Shown here: one piece after another, positions 35,875 through 44,272 of the stretch
Layout of the letters: every line of letters begins with the position of its first letter
How positions within the stretch are numbered: position 1 is the first letter of the stretch
From: Rhodopirellula sp. SM50
GTDB taxonomy: Bacteria; Planctomycetota; Planctomycetia; Pirellulales; Pirellulaceae
NCBI RefSeq assembly: GCF_002289565.1
Contig: NZ_NTFY01000003.1
Coordinates: 124,001 to 188,000 of the forward strand
Reading direction: 5' to 3'
DNA length: 64,000 nt
Translations under genes and position numbers: made by a program
Notes under the pieces: model-generated
Seen by the model: the letters and a program-made list of their open reading frames with translations, nothing else
What the model was told of the DNA's origin: nothing
Databases searched by the model: none

Positions 35875-38400
35875 ATGACTGATCCCCCTTCCTGGCGCTC
35901 GCGTGCAAAATCTTTGTCGCCCGGACGCTCGGCCGAAAAGCAGGCTGCGAGGCCGGCCGAAAAGCAGGCTGCGAAGCCGAAACCCGAAAGCACGCCCGAA
36001 CCTCGCTCCGAACCTTCCGCAACCGACCAGTTGCCCGCCGGTTGGCAGACGCTCGACGCGACGACGGCCATGGAATTGCTGTCGACGAAAACCGGCCCCC
36101 AAGGCGATGCCGCCGACACCGATGCTACAGACGACCAGGCAACGTCGTTGCTGCGCCGACGCAGACGGTTTTCATGGGTGGAATGGACCGGAATAGCGGC
36201 CGTCTTGGGATTGCTGATCGCCGCGATGCTGATGTACCTGCGGCGACCCCAAGCCGAACAGTCCGCGGTCGACAACGCAGCGGTCCCCGCCGAAGCACCT
36301 GCACCGCCCGCCGTCGATGCCCCAACGGCACCCGACGACCGGGAGCAGTCCGCGCCGCCGGCCCCGGCCGCACAGTCGGCGGGCCCAGCGACGGCCAAGT
36401 CAATCGCTCAAGACGTCCTTGCCGACGCCGGTGACGGTTCGTTTGCGCTGCAGAGTTCTGGCGCCGTCGCAGAATCGAAAAAGCCTGTTGCTCGCCGGCC
36501 CGATTCAATCGTCGAAACTGCGCCCGGCCGTGAACCTTCGCCCTCCAAACCAACAAAAGCCTCGACGCGTTTTCCGCGCGCCCCCGCCCCCAACACGCTC
36601 ATCCCGCTCGATCGCAAACCGATCGAGCATGCTGCGGAAAAACCGATGCGGGCACCGCTCTCCTTGCCGCAGCGTTCTCCCGCATTCGTGTCCTTTGAAC
36701 GAGTCTATGCGGTCGCTTTCGAAACGCATCAAGATTATCTCGAACAGAAACGGTCGGCCCCATCAGCTCCCGAGACCGAAGCGCTGTTGGGTGAATGCAT
36801 CGTGTTGTTCGATCAGTGTCTCGGCCGACCGGCCGATGAATCGACGCTTGAACAACGCCATCAAATCGCATCGACACTCGCGGTCCTCTATTTCGACGCC
36901 GGTCACTTGTACGCCGCCGGCGTCTATGGGCTGCACGTGACCCGGTTCGCCGATCCGACGCAACCGGTCGCCACGGCATCCGCGACGCTCGCCTTTGCCG
37001 CCTTTCAAGAAGCACATCAAGTGCACTACACCGGTGCGGATCGCTCGGGTGATCTGCATCAGCTTGAGCATCTCTGTGACCTGATCGCAAGCCGCGGCAT
37101 CAAACACCCCCAGCTCGACACGATGCGTTTTGCGACCGCCCAGTTTTATCAGCGCGACGGATTCCATCTCGAGGCCGCGCAAACCTACCTCAAAATCCCC
37201 AAGCGTTCACCTCTCTACGCAAAGGCTCAGCTGGCCGCCGGCAGAGAGTTCTGGGCCGAGGCGGTGCGGCGCGACAACGAAGGGATCAACAAACAACGTG
37301 CCGCGATCATCAGCTGCGCGGCGAAATACCTGCGTGGCGCCATCGACCAGATCGATACCAACAGCGAGATCACGGCACCCGTATTGGCGGGGATGTTCTC
37401 GCTCGCCGAGATCTCATTGATGCGTGACGATCCACAGCAAGCGATTGCGTTGCTCGATGGAAAGCAAGGCGTTTTGGAACTGGCGAAGAAGGTGAAACTG
37501 TCGAAGGAATTCATCACCGCTGCCGAGGAATGTCTGTTTCAGGCCTATTCGCAATCCGGCGATGTGGAGGGCATCCAGTCGTCGATCGCGGCCTTGTCAA
37601 AACGGTACGGCCCTCGTGGCAAGGAGCGGATCGCAAGCCTGCAAACGAAAGTCGCAAGAGAATTTGTGGACAACCTGGATCCCGATCAACCGCTGTCGGC
37701 CGTTGAAACCGAACAGCTTGAGACGCTGATGCGATCGATTCTCGATCCCAAGCGTAGCCCCTCGACCAACGTGATCCTGTGGGCCGCAGAAACCTGGTCC
37801 GATCTGGCAACTCGCGCGAGTGATCAAGACGTCGTGATGCGATGTCGCCGGCGGGCGGACGAATTGCTTAGCCGCGCGTACGAATCAGACGAGCTAACGG
37901 CGGCAGAAAAAATGACGCTGCATTTGAAACGGGTCGACCTGGCGCAGCAAGCCGGAGACGCCGGGCGAACGATCTCGCTGTTGTCCGAGACTTTGCGTCA
38001 ATCGCCGGCCGCAATCGACCTGCAGATCAAGGCGGCCGAAGTGCTGACTGAAAACGCCAGGGCGACCGGGGACGCCGACCGTTTCGCCGAAGCAATCGAA
38101 GGCCGCCGTGACGATGCAATTTGGGGCTGGGCGAAACTGACCAACACGCTGGCGAGAATGCACTTTGACAGCGAAGACAAAACGCGATACCTCGATCGAC
38201 TGCTGCTGTCCGGTTTTCACCTCAACGAAAGTCGCATCCTTCAGGCCCGATCGACGACGTCCCCGGACGAGCGTCAACGGTTGCTGCAGATGTCGAAAAA
38301 GCATCTGCGACAGTTGATCGTAACGTTTGCCCAATCGTCGGAGGATTGGATGAAGAAACTTCAAACGCTTCAAGCGATGATCGATCAAATCGAGCAATAG
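35875..38400 (+). CDS. TPR-like membrane protein of unknown function
   Basis: This 841-residue protein has a basic, low-complexity N-terminus containing a duplicated AEKQAA(R/K)P repeat, one transmembrane helix (about residues 100-122, WTGIAAVLGLLIAAMLMYL) and an Ala/Pro-rich linker. A long C-terminal region rich in helical pairs resembles TPR repeats, for example GRTISLLSETLRQSPAAIDL. No catalytic motif is seen. It follows the VWA gene closely, so the pair probably acts together at the envelope. A hairpin after its stop could be the terminator of this unit. Confidence 0.65.
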   Translation: MTDPPSWRSRAKSLSPGRSAEKQAARPAEKQAAKPKPESTPEPRSEPSATDQLPAGWQTLDATTAMELLSTKTGPQGDAADTDATDDQATSLLRRRRRFSWVEWTGIAAVLGLLIAAMLMYLRRPQAEQSAVDNAAVPAEAPAPPAVDAPTAPDDREQSAPPAPAAQSAGPATAKSIAQDVLADAGDGSFALQSSGAVAESKKPVARRPDSIVETAPGREPSPSKPTKASTRFPRAPAPNTLIPLDRKPIEHAAEKPMRAPLSLPQRSPAFVSFERVYAVAFETHQDYLEQKRSAPSAPETEALLGECIVLFDQCLGRPADESTLEQRHQIASTLAVLYFDAGHLYAAGVYGLHVTRFADPTQPVATASATLAFAAFQEAHQVHYTGADRSGDLHQLEHLCDLIASRGIKHPQLDTMRFATAQFYQRDGFHLEAAQTYLKIPKRSPLYAKAQLAAGREFWAEAVRRDNEGINKQRAAIISCAAKYLRGAIDQIDTNSEITAPVLAGMFSLAEISLMRDDPQQAIALLDGKQGVLELAKKVKLSKEFITAAEECLFQAYSQSGDVEGIQSSIAALSKRYGPRGKERIASLQTKVAREFVDNLDPDQPLSAVETEQLETLMRSILDPKRSPSTNVILWAAETWSDLATRASDQDVVMRCRRRADELLSRAYESDELTAAEKMTLHLKRVDLAQQAGDAGRTISLLSETLRQSPAAIDLQIKAAEVLTENARATGDADRFAEAIEGRRDDAIWGWAKLTNTLARMHFDSEDKTRYLDRLLLSGFHLNESRILQARSTTSPDERQRLLQMSKKHLRQLIVTFAQSSEDWMKKLQTLQAMIDQIEQ

Positions 38401-38445
38401 CACGTACGGCAGTCGCCGGGGTGTGGAAATTTGGCAGAACGATAC

Positions 38446-38482
38446 GGGGCAGAATCATGTCGGCCTGAAATCATTCTGCCCC
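38446..38482 (+). terminator. Possible factor-independent terminator
   Basis: GGGGCAGAAT (38446-38455) pairs with ATTCTGCCCC (38473-38482) around a loop of about 17 bases, followed by TTCTTTTC. It lies 46 bases after the stop of the TPR-like gene. The same ATTCTGCC core also occurs near 21050, so it may instead be a dispersed repeat. Confidence 0.5.
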
Positions 38483-38631
38483 TTCTTTTCAGGAGATCGG
38501 AACACTGCAACTTTGTGAAAAAGACACTCAGCGACGGCCCCACTCCTGAACATTGATGTTCGAATCTGCCGGGACACGGTTCGGCTATACTGTTGGCTGC
38601 CAGAGCCCAGTCCCCCGCCGCAGGGTTGAAC

Positions 38632-41600
38632 ATGAGACACCGAGTCACGAACATCACGTCCGCAACCCTTCTCATTGTCCTTGCGCTAAGCAGTGCAGCG
38701 GAATGCCCGGCCGAGGACGCGACCCAGTTTGACCCAGCCGCCGCCGCCAATCTACAGGGTGGTTTGATCGTTCAGCTGGGTGGTCAAAACACCGATGCCG
38801 CCGCCCGGCTCAGTCGAACGGGGCGTTACCTGATTCACGTGCTGGATGCCGACGCTCAGGTCACCCGGTCCGCACAGCAACGGTTGCGAGAGCAGGGGAA
38901 CTACGGCTTGGCTTGGGCCGAACACGTGCGCGATCCACAGCGGCTTCCCTACGCTGAAAACGTGGTGAACCTGATCGTCGTTGACGGTTACTGTGTCCCC
39001 GCGACGGAACTGCTGCGCGTCTTGGCTCCTGGCGGGTCGGTCGTCGTTGTCAACGAAAGCGTGGTCGAACAAATCAACTTGGACGCACCAGGATTTTCCC
39101 AGACGCGCGATGTGGGCGCCGCCCGTGTCGTTCGAAAGCGTTGGCCGTCCGAAATGGACATCTGGTCTCACTCGCGTCATGATGCCGACGGGAATGCCGT
39201 TTCGCTGGATACCGCCGTCGGCCCCCCGCAACGCGTGCGTTGGATTGCCGCCGCGACGTCGGAAGTCGAAGGCATGGTGACCGCCGGCGGTCGCAACTTT
39301 TACGGCGGTGTTTTGGCGCGTGACAGCTTCAACGGGTTACGTCTCTGGCACCGCGACTTGAACAAAGACGGCGTCAACAATCCCGACACGTTTAGCCTGC
39401 CAAGACTCGCCGGCGATGGCTCCCGACCGGTTGCGTCGGATCGGCGACTGTTTGCCAAATTGAAAGACAGGTTGGTGGCGATCGATGCGGCGACCGGCGA
39501 AGTATCGGTCGAGCTTGCGGAAATGAAGTCGCCCCGAGCGTTTTTGTTTGATGGCGTCCGCGTGATTGCCGCCGATGACAAAACGGTACGCGCGTTCGAC
39601 GTTGAAAATGGGGCGGAGCTATGGCGGGTTGAGTCGGCCGAACCGCGTCACGTGGTCGCCGATGGCCAGCGTGTCGCGCTCGTTCAGGGTCGGATCAAAC
39701 GTGGCGAAAAAGCGGTCGCGGTTGTGTTGGACGCCGAGTCGGGGGAGACGACCTGGACACGAGATGATTTTTCCTGGCTCGGTGAAACGACGCGTACCGT
39801 GCTCGCCAAGGGGCTGCTGGTCTTCGAAGTGTCGACGTTGAACGACCACGATGCCGGCAATGGAATTCATGTCGTCTCTGCAGACGCCGGCGAGCACCGT
39901 TGGTCGAAAGAGTATCCGCCGGGGATGAACCATGCACGGCAGGCGCGGGCGATGTTCTTGGACAACGACATCTGGATTCTGCATGGGGGAAAATCAAACA
40001 CGACCGACAAAGACAATCTGATTCGATCCAAACCGCAAGTCTCCGCGCTCGATCCCAAGACCGGCGAAGTGCGTGTGAGCTATCCGGCGGGGCTGGCCCA
40101 TTGTTTTCCGCCAGTCGCCACGCCCAACTATTTGTTTGCCGGCGAGTTGGACATGACCGACCTGAGTTCCGGCGAAGTCATCGCGAACCGAATCACGAAG
40201 GCGAATTGTTCGCGCGACAGCGGTTGGATTCCGGCCAACGGGCTGATCTACACCACGCCCAAGCACTGCACCTGCTGGCCGATGTTACGCGGATTTGTGG
40301 CGATGGCCAAAGCACCCGGTCGTGAGAGTGACGCCAACCGTCCGCTGGCGGAGATCGAATTCGTACTCGAACAGGGGCCGGCGGAGATCGACCCGGATGC
40401 GGCAGAAATCGGTCCGAACGACTGGCCGCTGTACCGTCACGACCGCTGGCGCAGCTCGAGCACCGGCGGATCGGGTCCCGACGGGTTGAGTCAAAAGTGG
40501 GCGGCTGTTTTGTCCGCTGACTTGATCGCCGATGCAAAAATCACCGGGCCGATCATGCACGACTGGAACGAAAATCCGGTCGTCAAAGGCCCGCTGAGTG
40601 CCCCGACGATCGCCGGCGGAACCGCCTTCGTGACGCGGTCCAATGCCCATGAATTGATCGCGGTGGACACTCAATCGGGATCGGTTCGGTGGAGATTCAC
40701 CGCCAATGGTCGACTCGACACGCCGCCGGCGATTCACCGCGGGCTGTGCCTGTTCGGGACGGCCGCGGGTTGGGTGTACGCGGTCCGCGCCGACACCGGC
40801 GAACTGGTCTGGCGGATGCGCGCCGCCCCCAATGACGAGCGAATCATCGCCTACGGTCAAGTCGAATCGCCTTGGCCCGTTCCCGGCGCCATCCTGGTCA
40901 TGGATGGCATCGCGTACTTTGCAGCCGGCCGACAACCCTTGGCCGATGGCGGCATCCTGGTTTTCGCCGTCGATCCGATGACCGGCAAACGCCACTGGGT
41001 CAAACGCATCGACAGCGTTCCACAAAAAGGTTTCTACGAAAATTCCGGTTTGGAATTTGATCCTTTTGATCTCCTGCATGCAGAAGGCGACAAGTTGGCG
41101 ATGTCGCGTTGGATCTTATCACTCGATGGCAAGGACGTTGACGTCGACAAGTGGAACGCGTTCGCCAAGCTGAACACCGGCAAGGGGGACGTTTGGGTTC
41201 CGCGCGGCAGTTGGACCTACGGCGCGCGGCATCAACATCGCTTCCGTGGTGAAGCACCACGACGACCGCTGACTGTTTTCAAGGACGACAAAGTTTTTAG
41301 CTCACTCGACGGCAGCACGGACGTGTTCCGCCGCGATTTCAGCGCCGCAGACGTTCAATCCTTCAACAGCAAGTGGATCACCGGATGGGAAGCCGGCAAG
41401 TTGGCGCGCGAAGGCGGAAAACCCTATCGAAACCAACGCGTTTCCACCAACTCGGCCTGGGTTCACGATCCCTTTGCCGATCCAGAGGAGATCAAGGAGG
41501 AACCCGAATACGGAACTCAACTGCACAACGAGATCTACGCGATGGCGTTGTCCGGCGATGAAAAACTCTACGTCGTGCACCGGGACGGTCGTTTAAAAGT

Positions 41601-41733
41601 CCTGTCGACCGAAACCGGTTACGTCATCAAAGAATCAAAGGTGCCGCCGCCGGCCTGGGACGGTTTGGCCATCGCCGATGAACGCCTCTTTCTGACCACG
41701 CAGGACGGAAAACTGATCTGTCTGGGAGACTAG
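38632..41733 (+). CDS. Secreted PQQ-like propeller protein with Rossmann segment
   Basis: This 1033-residue protein has a signal peptide ending ECPAED. A Rossmann-like segment follows (about residues 42-142), ending ELLRVLAPGGSVVVVNESV, which matches the late core of a methyltransferase without clear SAM-binding loop. The remainder is a PQQ-like propeller: LVAIDAATGEVSVEL, SGSVRWRFTANGR, ESPWPVPGAILVMDGIAYFA. The shared motif is Cys526, PANG and Cys546-x-Cys548 in KHCTCWP. It is close to the gene at 50223 in length and layout. ATG 38632 is chosen over the upstream in-frame TTG at 38593. The stop codon shares the bases CTAG with the convergent gene. Confidence 0.82.
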   Translation: MRHRVTNITSATLLIVLALSSAAECPAEDATQFDPAAAANLQGGLIVQLGGQNTDAAARLSRTGRYLIHVLDADAQVTRSAQQRLREQGNYGLAWAEHVRDPQRLPYAENVVNLIVVDGYCVPATELLRVLAPGGSVVVVNESVVEQINLDAPGFSQTRDVGAARVVRKRWPSEMDIWSHSRHDADGNAVSLDTAVGPPQRVRWIAAATSEVEGMVTAGGRNFYGGVLARDSFNGLRLWHRDLNKDGVNNPDTFSLPRLAGDGSRPVASDRRLFAKLKDRLVAIDAATGEVSVELAEMKSPRAFLFDGVRVIAADDKTVRAFDVENGAELWRVESAEPRHVVADGQRVALVQGRIKRGEKAVAVVLDAESGETTWTRDDFSWLGETTRTVLAKGLLVFEVSTLNDHDAGNGIHVVSADAGEHRWSKEYPPGMNHARQARAMFLDNDIWILHGGKSNTTDKDNLIRSKPQVSALDPKTGEVRVSYPAGLAHCFPPVATPNYLFAGELDMTDLSSGEVIANRITKANCSRDSGWIPANGLIYTTPKHCTCWPMLRGFVAMAKAPGRESDANRPLAEIEFVLEQGPAEIDPDAAEIGPNDWPLYRHDRWRSSSTGGSGPDGLSQKWAAVLSADLIADAKITGPIMHDWNENPVVKGPLSAPTIAGGTAFVTRSNAHELIAVDTQSGSVRWRFTANGRLDTPPAIHRGLCLFGTAAGWVYAVRADTGELVWRMRAAPNDERIIAYGQVESPWPVPGAILVMDGIAYFAAGRQPLADGGILVFAVDPMTGKRHWVKRIDSVPQKGFYENSGLEFDPFDLLHAEGDKLAMSRWILSLDGKDVDVDKWNAFAKLNTGKGDVWVPRGSWTYGARHQHRFRGEAPRRPLTVFKDDKVFSSLDGSTDVFRRDFSAADVQSFNSKWITGWEAGKLAREGGKPYRNQRVSTNSAWVHDPFADPEEIKEEPEYGTQLHNEIYAMALSGDEKLYVVHRDGRLKVLSTETGYVIKESKVPPPAWDGLAIADERLFLTTQDGKLICLGD

Positions 41734-42896
41734 TGCTTCAACCCTGCCCTCATTCCCATCCGCAGCTTCATCGTGAACGCCAACGCTCCGAGTGCCATCA
41801 CGACGAGCACCCAGATTTTGCCATCATCTTGATCTCCATCGGCAGCCGCATCGGTCGCGGTCGACTCCTGTGTTCCGGGTTTGCCGACAGGAATCGCCAA
41901 CTCCAGTGGCTCACCCGAGTCCGCCGATTCGACCATCACGATTTGATCGCCGAGGGTCTGTTGCCAATCGGTTCTTAAGATCAGGTCGACGCCCGGGTTG
42001 AGCGCCTTGACGCTGCAGCTGCACTCGCCGACCAGATAGCGGCACGCCGCGATGATCGAACCGGCGTCAAAGTCTGCAGCGGGCAGGGGTTCGATCATTC
42101 GTCCGCGGCCGAACACCGGAAACACGAACGGGGCCTCGACCGTTTCGGTCCAGCCATCGACCATCGCGCGAAAGGCGAATTCGTTTTCATCGTCGTGTCG
42201 AAGTCGCTCGATCGTGAATTTGATTGAGAGCGGGATGTCACAGCGCAGCACGTCATCCATCGACGCCGCCGGGTGGTCCTGCAAATACTGCGCGGCATCT
42301 TCTCGTCGAATCACGCCCTCGGGAATGGCGATCGCGGCGGTCGCGTCCCGGAGTGCAGCTTGCAGGTCCGCCCGCAGCGCGTCGTTTTGTGATTCGTCGG
42401 GGCCCTCGACCAAGACCCAGACGGCGGAAGCACCGGTTTGGATTTCCCGAATGATGTTCTTGCGAAGCGGAGACTCGATCCAGGCGTTGAGATTCGCGGA
42501 TGTCAGAGCGCCGCTCCAACAGAGCGCTGGTTGACCGTCACGTTCGGGATAAAAGACCTGCAGCAGCGGCGTTTGCTCGGTGCTTTCCAATCCCTCGACC
42601 GACCAGAGTTCGGCTTCGGAGAGGGTAGCCAAATCAACGACTCGCGTGGTCACGTTGACGCTTGGTTCGGCGAGAGACCGCAGTGCGGCGAGCGCGCCTG
42701 CCGCATCGCCGGTCGGTTCACCGTCGATCAACGCCACGATTTCATACGTGTCGGCCGGCCATCGTTCGAGCGCGTAGCGAAACACGGGAACCTTGCACGC
42801 GTTCGCGGTAGTGGCCAATAACAGGGTGACGACGACGCATAAAGTGCGTCGATCGAAAGATCGGCTCAAGGCTAGACACCAACGACTGGCGTTCAT
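41730..42896 (-). CDS. FRYALERW-family protein with C-terminal helix
   Basis: This 388-residue protein is related to that at 29004. A signal peptide (RTLCVVVTLLLATTANA) is followed by CKVPVFRYALERW. The shared blocks SAVWVLVEG, FVFPVFGRGRMIEPL and GECSCSVKALNPGVDLI (Cys292, Cys294) are present. A C-terminal transmembrane helix (WVLVVMALGALAFTMKL) with a basic tail anchors it, which its relative lacks. The start at ATG 42896 overlaps the stop of the propeller gene upstream by four bases, so translation is probably coupled. It is the last gene of a three-gene reverse operon. Confidence 0.75.
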   Translation of the reverse strand: MNASRWCLALSRSFDRRTLCVVVTLLLATTANACKVPVFRYALERWPADTYEIVALIDGEPTGDAAGALAALRSLAEPSVNVTTRVVDLATLSEAELWSVEGLESTEQTPLLQVFYPERDGQPALCWSGALTSANLNAWIESPLRKNIIREIQTGASAVWVLVEGPDESQNDALRADLQAALRDATAAIAIPEGVIRREDAAQYLQDHPAASMDDVLRCDIPLSIKFTIERLRHDDENEFAFRAMVDGWTETVEAPFVFPVFGRGRMIEPLPAADFDAGSIIAACRYLVGECSCSVKALNPGVDLILRTDWQQTLGDQIVMVESADSGEPLELAIPVGKPGTQESTATDAAADGDQDDGKIWVLVVMALGALAFTMKLRMGMRAGLKH

Positions 42897-44272
42897 CGTT
42901 GCGGTCCGAAGGCGTAGATGTGGCCGAGTCCGGTGCTGACGAGCAGTCGGCCGTCGGCGACCGCCAGTCCGTGTGCAACGCCATCGACCTCGGCCGACCA
43001 CTTCAGCGTGCCGTCGTCGGCGTCATAGGCACGGACTTCGTTTTCCAGTCCGACAACGATCGAGTCGGCGGTCTTGATGAACCCGGTCGGGCTGGGGCAC
43101 TCGACCTCCCACCGCCAGGCCTCCGTCTGTTGCTTGATCGCCTGGGCCAGCTCCGCTTTTGCGGCCGCCTTGGCTTGCTCGTCGGTATTTTTTTTGTCAT
43201 TGATGATCCCGTTGGCCTTGGTCGCGGCGACTTGTGCGGCGACATAGCTGGATCGGTTCAGCATCTTGAGTTTTCCCGCGGTCGGAATCCAGGCGCGTTC
43301 TCCGGCGACCAGGATGCGATTGGTGCCGCTGAAAGTCGCCAGACGTTGTCGGCTGCGCGCATCGGCCAATCGCATTTGATCGCTGGACGACTTTTGATCT
43401 TGCGGGCCGGCCAACAGCATTTCGTCTTCGGTCAGCACGCAGAACACGCCACCGGCTTCACCGATCGCACCGAGGGGACTGCCGTCGGCCATCTCAAACG
43501 CCAACGGCGCCGCCCGGCCTTGGGGCACATAGATCCGCTCCGACGACGCCAGCAACGCTCCTTGCATGGTGACGCCTTGAACGTCCTTGCGGAAGCATCG
43601 ATCGCCGTCCAACGCCCCCGTCTTGGCGTCGACCTTGCACAGGTAAGAGGCCTTCCACGGAACCAGCGACGCGCCGAACAACGCGGTGCCGTCTTGGACG
43701 AGCACACCGGTGCGCACCGGCCACATCGAAATCAGCTTGCGATTGCTCGCCACCTGTTTCCGCTCCGGCGCGGCCTGCTTTTTCCAAATCAATTCGCCCG
43801 AGCTCTGGTCACAACAATAGACGAAGCCGTCATCGGAACCGAAGTAGGCCCGACCGTCGGACAAGGTGGGAGGAAATCGGACGGCGGAGCCGGTGAAAAA
43901 CACCCAGTGTTCTTTGCCCGTCACGGCGTCCAACGCGTGCACGGCATCGTCGACCGACGAACCGAAAAAGACTTGGCCGCCATCGACCGTCACGAAGAAG
44001 CAGGGGTCGAAGTTGCGCATCGATTGCAGGCCGCTGTTGCCTGAATAGGCGTCCCACTTTGCAGGCCCCGTCCACGCGGTTTGCGGAGGCTGCTCCGAGA
44101 CACGCCCCCAGAGCGGTTGCATGGGGAACGTCAGGCTCGCGTCGGTGACGCCGCTGCGACGGGCATCGTGACGATACGTCGGCCAGGATTGGGCGCACGC
44201 TTTGGAGCCAACGCCGACAACTTGGCTGCCGATGCAGCCCAACAGGACGATGACGGTTCGAAGTTGGATCAT
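42893..44272 (-). CDS. Secreted PQQ-like propeller protein, N-half type
   Basis: This 459-residue protein has a signal peptide ending SKACAQSW. It resembles the N-terminal half of the protein at 25105: both have a WP-x-Y start with A-R-x-G (WPTYRHDARRSG), LDAVTGKEHWVF, YFGSDDGFVYCC and ISMWPVRTGVLVQDGTALFG. It lacks the Cys/C-x-C motif of the other propellers, which lies in the half it does not have. ATG 44272 overlaps the stop of the upstream gene. It probably forms a complex with that gene's product and with the downstream FRYALERW protein. Confidence 0.8.
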   Translation of the reverse strand: MIQLRTVIVLLGCIGSQVVGVGSKACAQSWPTYRHDARRSGVTDASLTFPMQPLWGRVSEQPPQTAWTGPAKWDAYSGNSGLQSMRNFDPCFFVTVDGGQVFFGSSVDDAVHALDAVTGKEHWVFFTGSAVRFPPTLSDGRAYFGSDDGFVYCCDQSSGELIWKKQAAPERKQVASNRKLISMWPVRTGVLVQDGTALFGASLVPWKASYLCKVDAKTGALDGDRCFRKDVQGVTMQGALLASSERIYVPQGRAAPLAFEMADGSPLGAIGEAGGVFCVLTEDEMLLAGPQDQKSSSDQMRLADARSRQRLATFSGTNRILVAGERAWIPTAGKLKMLNRSSYVAAQVAATKANGIINDKKNTDEQAKAAAKAELAQAIKQQTEAWRWEVECPSPTGFIKTADSIVVGLENEVRAYDADDGTLKWSAEVDGVAHGLAVADGRLLVSTGLGHIYAFGPQR

